Below, in pieces: positions 1 to 5,821 of a stretch of 6,144 nucleotides of DNA. Within the stretch, counting starts at the first letter, position 1. Each line of letters begins with the position of its first letter. The position numbers and the translations under genes were made by a program. Source of the stretch: Pseudomonadota bacterium (GTDB lineage Bacteria; Pseudomonadota; Alphaproteobacteria; Rhizobiales; Hyphomicrobiaceae); the NCBI GenBank assembly GCA_021813195.1, contig JAKALI010000206.1, positions 962 to 7,105 on the forward strand, written 5' to 3'. The notes under the pieces were generated by a model, which searched no databases, was not told the DNA's origin, and was given only the letters and a program-made list of their open reading frames with translations.

Positions 1-1086
1 ACGCTTGCCTTCAGACCCGTCGGGGCCTTCGCATTCGGGCGGCTGGCGGACCGGTATGGCCGCAAGCCGGTGATGATGGCCGACGTCCTGCTTTATGCGG
101 TGTTCGGCTTCGCGACAGCGTTCGCGCCGAACTTCTCGATCTTTCTTGTCATCCGCGGCTGTTTCGGCATCGCGATGGGCGGGGAGTGGGGAGTTGCCGC
201 GTCGCTGACGATGGAAGCGATCCCGCCGCGTTCGCGCGGGATTGTTTCGGGCTTGCTCCAGGCCGGATATCCCAGCGGCCTCCTTCTGGCCTCGGCCGTC
301 TATGCGTTGCTTTTTCCGTATATCGGCTGGCGGGGCATGTTCATGGTCGGTCTCGCACCGGCGCTGCTGGTGCTCTACATCCGTCGGCAGGTGGACGAGT
401 CTCCAGGCTGGCATGCCGAAACCGCCATGCGCGCACCGGGCACGCTCGCCGTCATCCGCAAGCACTGGAAGCTGGCGCTCGTCACGATGGCCTTCATGAT
501 GGCCATGAACTTCTTCAGCCATGGCACGCAAGACCTCTATCCCACCTTCCTGAAGGTCGAACGCGGGCTGGGCGTGCATGGGATCGGTACCATCAACATG
601 GCCGCCCCGGTCGGGGCGATCCTCGGCGGTATTGCGTTCGGTGCCTTATCCCAAAGGATCGGCCGCAGCAACGGCCTCGTCTTGGGTGCGTTGCTCGCCA
701 TTCCGCTCGTGCCTTTCTGGGTACTGGCGCCGTCTGCAGGGCTTCTCGCGGTCGCGGCCTTCTTCATGCAATTCGTTGTGCAGGGTTGCTGGGGGATCAT
801 CCCGGCTCATCTCAACGAATTGTCACCGCCCGAAGCTCGCGGGACGTTTCCGGGTGTGGTCTATCAACTCGGCAATTTTCTGGCGTCCTATAACGCCACG
901 CTGCAGGCCGGGCTCGCCGCTGCCTGCGGGAGCTACGCACTGTCGCTTTCGGCTGTGGCCGTTGCAGCGGCAGTCATGATCGGCGCGATCGCCTACCTCA
1001 GCGAAGACGCAACGCACGCGGAACTCGGCTCCGGCATACCCGGCGGAGGGCCGCAAGAGAACAGGAAAAGCTGCGGCGGCGCCTAG
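1..1086 (+). CDS. MFS transporter, Jen/lactate (SHS) type, 5'-truncated
   Basis: Inner-membrane secondary transporter. Its closest recognisable group is the SHS/Jen branch of the major facilitator superfamily, whose members move lactate, pyruvate and related carboxylates (or sialic acid) with protons. The reading frame is open from base 1, so the gene starts outside the window; 361 codons and the stop are visible. The first visible residues (TLAFRPVGAFAFGRLADRYG) end in MFS motif A, so only the N-terminus, TM1 and most of TM2 are missing. Bases 508-546 (visible residues 170-182) read N-F-F-S-H-G-T-Q-D-L-Y-P-T, an exact fit to the Jen signature NXX[S/T]HX[S/T]QDXXXT. Other family-like segments are GGEWGVAASLTMEAIP in the fourth helix region and HLNELSPPEARGTFPG near TM10-11. 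About ten hydrophobic helices remain. The tail after the last helix is short and polar. The family call is firm; the substrate is inferred. Confidence 0.9.
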   Translation, partial: TLAFRPVGAFAFGRLADRYGRKPVMMADVLLYAVFGFATAFAPNFSIFLVIRGCFGIAMGGEWGVAASLTMEAIPPRSRGIVSGLLQAGYPSGLLLASAVYALLFPYIGWRGMFMVGLAPALLVLYIRRQVDESPGWHAETAMRAPGTLAVIRKHWKLALVTMAFMMAMNFFSHGTQDLYPTFLKVERGLGVHGIGTINMAAPVGAILGGIAFGALSQRIGRSNGLVLGALLAIPLVPFWVLAPSAGLLAVAAFFMQFVVQGCWGIIPAHLNELSPPEARGTFPGVVYQLGNFLASYNATLQAGLAAACGSYALSLSAVAVAAAVMIGAIAYLSEDATHAELGSGIPGGGPQENRKSCGGA

Positions 1087-1186
1087 CTTACGAACAGATG
1101 AACGGAACTTCAAAGAGTTGTCAGTTCGGGTTTACGGTCTCCGGCTAACGTGGCCGCGATCGAAGCCGAAGGCTGGCGGAAGGCTC

Positions 1187-1214
1187 TTCACACCTTACCA
1201 AACCCGTTCATAGC
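1187..1214 (+). promoter_or_regulatory. weak candidate sigma-70-type promoter
   Basis: TTCACA (1187-1192) followed after 16 bp by CATAGC (1209-1214) resembles a -35/-10 pair. The -35 matches TTGACA at five of six positions, but the -10 is poor. If real, transcription would start near the palindrome at 1215-1226 and run into the first binding-protein gene. It was picked by eye and is the best pair found in the gap, not a confident call. Confidence 0.2.
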
Positions 1215-1226
1215 GCAAAATTTTGC
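1215..1226. promoter_or_regulatory. 12-bp perfect palindrome GCAAAATTTTGC, candidate operator
   Basis: GCAAAATTTTGC is its own reverse complement and sits 53 bp before the ATG of the first binding protein, in an AT-rich patch within GC-rich DNA. Dimeric regulators often bind such sites, and the position between a weak promoter and the first gene fits an operator. It does not match a Fur or Pho box that I recognise. A 12-bp palindrome arises about once in 4 kb by chance, so location is the main argument. Confidence 0.3.
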
Positions 1227-1265
1227 ATTGCACAAATCGGATCGCGGGCGATTGCACCTTGATCC

Positions 1266-1274
1266 AAAGGGAGG
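1266..1274 (+). promoter_or_regulatory. ribosome binding site fixing the start of binding protein 1
   Basis: AAAGGGAGG lies four bases before the ATG at 1279. It is the only strong purine-rich Shine-Dalgarno match in the gap, and it decides in favour of 1279 over the upstream in-frame GTG at 1150. Confidence 0.75.
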
Positions 1275-1278
1275 ATCT

Positions 1279-2448
1279 ATGGCCAAGAAAATTCAGCAAC
1301 GCCTGCGCAAGTCTGTCCTTTTTGGCCTTGCGACCGCCGGCCTTGCCTGCGTAGTGAGTGCAGCTTCGGCGCAGCAGCCGGATCTCAGCCAAATTCCACA
1401 CTACAAGCCTGAGTACAAGGTTGTCGGTAGCCTGCGCATCGCCGGCAGCGATCTCAAGGGCAATATCCCTGCTCTCGTCAAAGGTTTCGAGAAGTTTCAG
1501 CCAGAGGCCGCGATCTCTACGGATTTCTCCACGAGCAGCGAGGGCGCGCTCGGGAAGATGTACTCGGGCGTCTCCGATATCGCGCCGATGGGCGATGACG
1601 CCAAGATCACCGATCAAATGCCCTTCTTCAACAGTTACGGCTATGTGCCGACCGAGATCTCGGTCGCGACGGGCGGCTTCGAAAAGCGCGGCACGCTCTA
1701 CGCGTGGGCTATCCTTGTCAACAAGCACAACCCGATTGCCAAGCTGTCGATGACCCAACTCGACCGCATCTTCGGTTCCGAGCGCACAGGCGGATGGAAC
1801 GTCGGCGACAATCCCGGGCACGACATCCTATTTACGGCCAAGTACGCGCGATCCGAATCGACCGATATCAGGACCTGGGGGCAATTGGGGCTTACCGGGG
1901 ATTGGGCCAACAAGAATATCCAAACCTATGGCTATGTCGCACCCGGCTACGAGGTCAGCTTCGAACGCCATGTGATGCATTGGTCCGACAAATGGAATCC
2001 GAACTACAAGGAATTTGTCGAGGAGAAGGAAGCGACTGCGGATGCCGATGGCGAGGCTGTCACCAGCGAGACAATGTATGACGAACTGAGCCATGACAAA
2101 TATGGCATTGCTTGGGGCGCGCTCATGCATGTCGACGGCTCCTGCGTCACACCTGAAGGTGCGAAGTGTCGGGCCTTTCCGGATTTAAAGGTGATTCCGA
2201 TCTCACAGATCGACAGCAGCCCGGCGATTCCGCTGACAGCGGAGAACGTCGCGAACCGCAGCTACCCGCTCTCACGTGATGCCTACATCTACATCAACAG
2301 GGCGCCGGGACGGCCGCTTGATCCGCGGGTGCGGGAATTTATCCGCTTCGTGCTGAGCCGTGAGGGCCAGGAGATTATCGCCAAGCAGGGCAACTATAGC
2401 CCGCTTCCCGAGTCTTACATCCGCAAGCAGCTTGCCAAAATCAACTGA
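1279..2448 (+). CDS. PstS-like periplasmic substrate-binding protein 1
   Basis: A 389-residue secreted solute-binding protein with PstS-like (type 2 periplasmic binding) organisation. Residues 1-31 form a Sec signal peptide: a basic n-region, a hydrophobic core and cleavage after A-S-A before Gln32. The mature part opens with a G-S-L-R-I-A-G-S-D strand-loop (50-58). It continues with the segment S-S-E-G-A-L-G-K-M-Y-S-G-V-S-D-I-A-P-M, which corresponds to the GSG/DIA region of PstS. Later come T-W-G-Q-L-G-L (199-205), Y-G-I-A-W-G, and a C-terminal block Y-P-L-S-R-D-A-Y-I-Y-I-N-R (329-341) ending in F-V-L-S-R-E-G-Q (357-364). Where PstS has the R-x-x-S-G-T phosphate loop this protein has Y-G-Y-V-A-P-G-Y-E-V (217-226), so phosphate binding is doubtful. 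The mature protein has only two cysteines, C289 and C297, a likely loop disulfide. The ATG at 1279 was chosen for its strong ribosome site. The gene is followed 38 bp later by a paralogue. The ligand is unknown. Confidence 0.88.
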   Translation: MAKKIQQRLRKSVLFGLATAGLACVVSAASAQQPDLSQIPHYKPEYKVVGSLRIAGSDLKGNIPALVKGFEKFQPEAAISTDFSTSSEGALGKMYSGVSDIAPMGDDAKITDQMPFFNSYGYVPTEISVATGGFEKRGTLYAWAILVNKHNPIAKLSMTQLDRIFGSERTGGWNVGDNPGHDILFTAKYARSESTDIRTWGQLGLTGDWANKNIQTYGYVAPGYEVSFERHVMHWSDKWNPNYKEFVEEKEATADADGEAVTSETMYDELSHDKYGIAWGALMHVDGSCVTPEGAKCRAFPDLKVIPISQIDSSPAIPLTAENVANRSYPLSRDAYIYINRAPGRPLDPRVREFIRFVLSREGQEIIAKQGNYSPLPESYIRKQLAKIN

Positions 2449-2473
2449 CGCGACATCGCCGGCCGGATGTATG

Positions 2474-2482
2474 AAGGAGAGG
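2474..2482 (+). promoter_or_regulatory. ribosome binding site of binding protein 2
   Basis: AAGGAGAGG ends four bases before the ATG at 2487 (its AAGGAG core ends seven bases before). It lies in a 38-bp gap with no room for a separate promoter plus terminator, supporting co-transcription with binding protein 1. Confidence 0.7.
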
Positions 2483-2486
2483 GGCC

Positions 2487-3518
2487 ATGCAACACGACTA
2501 TTACCGGCATCGTTCTTGCGGCCTGGCCGCTGTAACGCTCGCTGCCGTCGTACTGTTTTCCGCAGCGGCAGCGGCCCAAGCCGTGCCGGTCTCTCCTTCC
2601 CTTCCGGACTATGTGCCGCGCGCGCGTGTCGCCGGTCATGTCACAGGAGTGACGGGGATGGACACCGTCGAGGCTATGATGGCCGCGTGGAACCAAGCAT
2701 TCAAAAAGTATCAGGCGGATACCGATTTCACCGTCACCATGAAGGACGGCCTCGGTCCCGAGGACAGGATCGCGTTCGGGCCGAAAACGGCGGAAGTGTT
2801 TCATCCGGCCGATCTCGAATATGAGAATACGTATGGATATGAGCCCTTCCGCATTAAGGTCTGTGCTGCGGCCTATATCCTCAAGAGCCACGTTTCCGCA
2901 ATTGGCGTGTATGTCAGCAAAGACAATCCGCTGAACGCCATCTCACTCAAAAAGCTCGATGCGGTGTTCTCCGCGGAACGGCGGCGGGGATACCCGGCGC
3001 CCATCGCGACTTGGGGCCAGCTCGGACTGAGCGGCCAATGGGCTGACAAGCCGATCCATCTCTACGGGTTCTACTGGCGTGACGACGTAACAGCCTATTT
3101 TCGCAAGCTCGTGATGCTCGATGCGCCGTTCAAGTCCAGCTATGATGTCCCCGGCGCCGGCTTGACCCGCAATACGCCGGCGGGCGCCGGTGCCATCATG
3201 ACGGCTCTTGCGAACGACCCGTACGGTATCGCATTCGGCAACGGCTCCTATATGACCGATCAGGTCAAGGCGCTCGGTCTTTCGGACAACGGCGTGCAGA
3301 GCACGTTCACGCTGAACGACGTTGCCAGCGGGCGTTATCCGCTCCAACGCTATCTTTACATCTATGTGAACCGCGTTCCGGGGAAACCGCTTGATCCCCT
3401 TTTGAAAGAATTTCTCCGCTTTGTGCTGAGCCGGCAGGGTCAACAACTCGTAGGTCAAGACCATTACCTGCCCTTGACGCCAGTTATCGCCGCCGAAGAG
3501 CGCGTCAAGCTCGAATGA
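2487..3518 (+). CDS. PstS-like periplasmic substrate-binding protein 2 (paralogue)
   Basis: A 343-residue secreted binding protein, a diverged tandem paralogue of the gene before it. The N-terminus is a Sec signal peptide with an alanine-rich core; cleavage is likely after Ala30 or Ala32. Shared landmarks with protein 1 are T-W-G-Q-L-G-L-S-G-Q-W (175-185), Y-G-F (193-195), D-P-Y-G-I-A-F-G, and R-Y-P-L-Q-R-Y-L-Y-I-Y-V-N-R-V-P-G-K-P-L-D-P (283-304), followed by F-V-L-S-R-Q-G-Q (312-319). The region matching the N-terminal ligand loop has changed more: V-T-G-M-D-T-V-E-A replaces the G-S-D loop, and the segment matching S-D-I-A is F-H-P-A-D-L. The R-x-x-S-G-T loop of PstS is replaced by F-Y-W-R-D-D-V-T (195-202). 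This suggests a ligand or role different from protein 1 as well as from true PstS. The mature protein has one cysteine, C126. The receptor gene follows 93 bp later. The binding-protein fold is well supported; the ligand is unknown. Confidence 0.85.
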   Translation: MQHDYYRHRSCGLAAVTLAAVVLFSAAAAAQAVPVSPSLPDYVPRARVAGHVTGVTGMDTVEAMMAAWNQAFKKYQADTDFTVTMKDGLGPEDRIAFGPKTAEVFHPADLEYENTYGYEPFRIKVCAAAYILKSHVSAIGVYVSKDNPLNAISLKKLDAVFSAERRRGYPAPIATWGQLGLSGQWADKPIHLYGFYWRDDVTAYFRKLVMLDAPFKSSYDVPGAGLTRNTPAGAGAIMTALANDPYGIAFGNGSYMTDQVKALGLSDNGVQSTFTLNDVASGRYPLQRYLYIYVNRVPGKPLDPLLKEFLRFVLSRQGQQLVGQDHYLPLTPVIAAEERVKLE

Positions 3519-3600
3519 GAATGGGATGCTGTAGGGACGAAACGTGCAAACCGCCGCACGATCAAAGATTCACAACAGGCGGACCACATCGGGTTCGCGC

Positions 3601-3606
3601 GGGAGG
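3601..3606 (+). promoter_or_regulatory. ribosome binding site of the TonB-dependent receptor
   Basis: GGGAGG lies five bases before the ATG at 3612. The 93-bp gap before it (3519-3611) holds no convincing promoter and only a weak 5-bp stem (CGTGC/GCACG, 3543-3560) without a T-run, so read-through from the binding-protein genes is the simplest reading. Confidence 0.65.
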
Positions 3607-3611
3607 ACACA

Positions 3612-5813
3612 ATGAATTTTGTCAAATGCGGAATTGCTGCCATTGCAGCCCTGCCGACGATTCTCATCGCATCTGCAAATGCTCAGAGCACACCGGCCGG
3701 TGGCGCGATAGAGCAGGTCACCGTGACAGGAAATTTCTACAAGTCCGGTTCGGCCAGTGCGATGAAGATGAACATCCCACTCCTGGACACACCCTTCACT
3801 GCGCGAAGCTACAGCAATGACTTCGTCAATTCGCTTGACACAACCTCCGTCGATCAACTCTACGATTACATGACGGGTGTCACCAGGGCGGGGCAGGGCG
3901 GCTATGACATCTCGATCCGTGGCTTCAAGTCCAGCAACAAGAACATCAATGCGGTGATGGTCGACGGGATGCCCGGCTTGACCAGCCTGTTTGCATCTCC
4001 GCCAACGGTTGGAATCGATCGAATCGATGTTGTTCAAGGCCCGATGTCCGTCCTTTATGGCGAAATGGAACCGGGTGGGTTCGTAAATCTTATCTCGAAG
4101 AAGCCGCAGGCGAGTGCGCAGACGACGGTCACCGTGAAGGGCCAGACCTATGCGGGGAACAGCCTCGATGCCTTCGGTACCAACGGTTACACGCTTGATC
4201 TGGATTCAACCGGCGCGCTCGATGCGGACGAGCAGTTTCTTTATCGTGTCGTCGGCGAATATCGTAACGACGTCGGCTTCCGGACGGATACCTACGAGCA
4301 CGACCGGTATATTGCACCGAGCCTGACTTGGAACATCGACGACCGTACTTCGCTGACCGGAATCGCCGAGTACCGGGATATACGGGACAGCTTCGACAAC
4401 GGATTGGCCGTTCCAGATCGCAACATCAATCTGATCGCGCCGATTACGACGCGCTATCAGGAGCCGGAAGACTATCAGCACGAAAAGGGGCTAACGGGCT
4501 CTCTGTTTTTCATGCATACCTTTGCCAACAACTGGCAATTCAACACGTCCTACCGCTATGTCAATTACAGCAGCGATCAGGCGGAGTATGATAGCCGGGG
4601 TGTGCTGTCCGACAACCGGACCATGGCGCGGCGCGCCCGGGAATATGACGCCGGGCGGCATACAAGCTATATCGACAGCAACCTCTTGATGCTCTTTGGC
4701 ACCGGCCCTGTCCAGCATCGGCTATTGGTGGGCGTGAACGCCGGCGAAACCACCGAAATTCAGAACCGGTTGAAGTGGGTCAACAGCAAGTGCCCCGGCC
4801 CCTACTGCTTCAACATCGATCTCTACAATCCGATCTATCATTTGGTTCCGCCGGTGTCGCAATTGCCAGACATAAATCCGTTGCGGCCACAGGATTCGAG
4901 TCTGCTGACCGACAAGAAATTCACGACGAATGTCGAAGCCGTCTATTTCTCCGATCTGATAAGCTACGGCGAGCACTGGAAGCTGGCTTTTGCCGGTCGT
5001 GCGTTTCACCAGATCGACGGGATCGAAGAGTTGCGTGTGCCCAATATTCCGTCGCAGAACAAGAAAACATCATCCACGTTTATCCCCAGCGTCGGTCTGA
5101 TGTATCAGCCGACCAAGCGATGGACGGTTTATGCGAGCTATTCCGAATCCTACACGCCAGCAGACCCGGGCGCAAAGGACGAAAATGGCCTGAACCCCTT
5201 CCAGCCAGTCACGGCGAAGCAATACGAAGTTGGCGCCAAGACGCAGGGTCTTCTCGATGGCCGAGTGACGGCGACGCTGTCGCTGTTCCAGATCGAGGAA
5301 GCCAATCTCCTGAACACATATTCTTGCCCGCTCGGTGTCTGCGACCAGCAGGTCGGCGCGGCGCGGTCCCGGGGCGTGGAATTCGAAACCGATATCACAC
5401 CGCTCCCGGGCTGGCAGGTTCTGCTGGGATATTCCTATCTCGATGCGATTGTGACCGCAGACAACGATCCGGTGACCGTGGGAAGCCGCCTTGCCAACAC
5501 AGCGGCGAATTCGGCTAGCCTCTGGACGCGCTACGATTGGCAAAACGGTTTCGGCATCGGGCTAGGCGTGAACTACACCGGCGACCGTGCAGGCTTCGTT
5601 CCGAATTCGAAGAACCGCAATCCCTTCGATCTCCCGGGCTACACGGTGGCCGACCTCGGCCTGTATTACACGGCCGACCGCTACTCCATTAATCTCAAAT
5701 TCGGGAACATCTTCGACAAGACTTACATAAAAAGCACGGGCAACACCGCCGACAGCCAACTGACGCCGGGAGCACCGAGAAACATAATCTTATCCATATC
5801 GGCAAATCTTTAG
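3612..5813 (+). CDS. TonB-dependent outer-membrane receptor, siderophore-receptor class
   Basis: A complete 733-residue outer-membrane importer of normal family length. These receptors bind a ligand at the cell surface and pass it inward using TonB/ExbBD energy. Residues 1-24 are a Sec signal peptide (cleavage A-N-A before Gln25). A TonB-box-like segment I-E-Q-V-T-V-T-G (33-40) follows directly, with no STN signalling domain, so it is a plain transporter, not a transducer. The plug spans about 47-167 with I-R-G-F-K (102-106), V-D-G-M-P-G, V-V-Q-G-P-M-S-V-L-Y-G and P-G-G-F-V-N-L-I-S-K-K-P (154-165), typical of FhuA/FpvA-like receptors. The rest is a beta-barrel with Y-A-S-Y-S-E-S-Y-T-P, Q-Y-E-V-G-A-K and R-S-R-G-V-E-F-E landmarks. 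Two C-P-x-x-x-C motifs (394-399, 572-577) probably lie in extracellular loops. The last residue is Leu, where most barrels end in Phe or another aromatic. PstS-like genes lie on both sides. The substrate is unknown; a metal chelate is the family default. Confidence 0.93.
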   Translation: MNFVKCGIAAIAALPTILIASANAQSTPAGGAIEQVTVTGNFYKSGSASAMKMNIPLLDTPFTARSYSNDFVNSLDTTSVDQLYDYMTGVTRAGQGGYDISIRGFKSSNKNINAVMVDGMPGLTSLFASPPTVGIDRIDVVQGPMSVLYGEMEPGGFVNLISKKPQASAQTTVTVKGQTYAGNSLDAFGTNGYTLDLDSTGALDADEQFLYRVVGEYRNDVGFRTDTYEHDRYIAPSLTWNIDDRTSLTGIAEYRDIRDSFDNGLAVPDRNINLIAPITTRYQEPEDYQHEKGLTGSLFFMHTFANNWQFNTSYRYVNYSSDQAEYDSRGVLSDNRTMARRAREYDAGRHTSYIDSNLLMLFGTGPVQHRLLVGVNAGETTEIQNRLKWVNSKCPGPYCFNIDLYNPIYHLVPPVSQLPDINPLRPQDSSLLTDKKFTTNVEAVYFSDLISYGEHWKLAFAGRAFHQIDGIEELRVPNIPSQNKKTSSTFIPSVGLMYQPTKRWTVYASYSESYTPADPGAKDENGLNPFQPVTAKQYEVGAKTQGLLDGRVTATLSLFQIEEANLLNTYSCPLGVCDQQVGAARSRGVEFETDITPLPGWQVLLGYSYLDAIVTADNDPVTVGSRLANTAANSASLWTRYDWQNGFGIGLGVNYTGDRAGFVPNSKNRNPFDLPGYTVADLGLYYTADRYSINLKFGNIFDKTYIKSTGNTADSQLTPGAPRNIILSISANL

Positions 5814-5821
5814 GTTCGGAT

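Larger units (their letters stand above)
1087..1278. other. 192-bp intergenic region, probable promoter region of the binding-protein/receptor operon
   Basis: This is the longest non-coding stretch in the window, lying between the transporter stop and the first binding-protein start. The left part shows no strong stem followed by a T-run, so no Rho-independent terminator for the transporter can be named. The right part has an AT-rich island (about 1215-1236) containing a 12-bp palindrome. The heptamer ATTGCAC occurs twice, at 1227-1233 and 1251-1257, which could be operator half-sites or chance. A GTG-initiated extension of the downstream frame through this region (from 1150) is not credible, because it would place 43 residues before a normal signal peptide. 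Confidence 0.55.

Noticed and set aside
1154..1247. 8-bp complementary pair CCGCGATC / GATCGCGG across the first intergenic gap
   Set aside because: The 78-base loop and GC-rich composition make a chance match quite likely; no further pairing extends it.
1150..1278. GTG start at 1150 for the first binding protein
   Set aside because: It would add 43 residues before a standard Sec signal peptide, and it lacks a ribosome site. The ATG at 1279 has AAAGGGAGG four bases upstream.
1195..1821. 208-codon minus-strand frame opposite binding protein 1
   Set aside because: Antisense to a strongly supported gene; its composition is that of a GC-rich shadow and no domain is recognisable.
3543..3560. Hairpin CGTGC/GCACG between binding protein 2 and the receptor
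   Set aside because: Only 5 bp with an 8-base loop and no T-run; easily chance in GC-rich DNA.
4775..5518. 247-codon alternative plus-strand frame inside the receptor gene
   Set aside because: It lies wholly within the well-supported receptor frame, has shadow-like composition and no recognisable motif.
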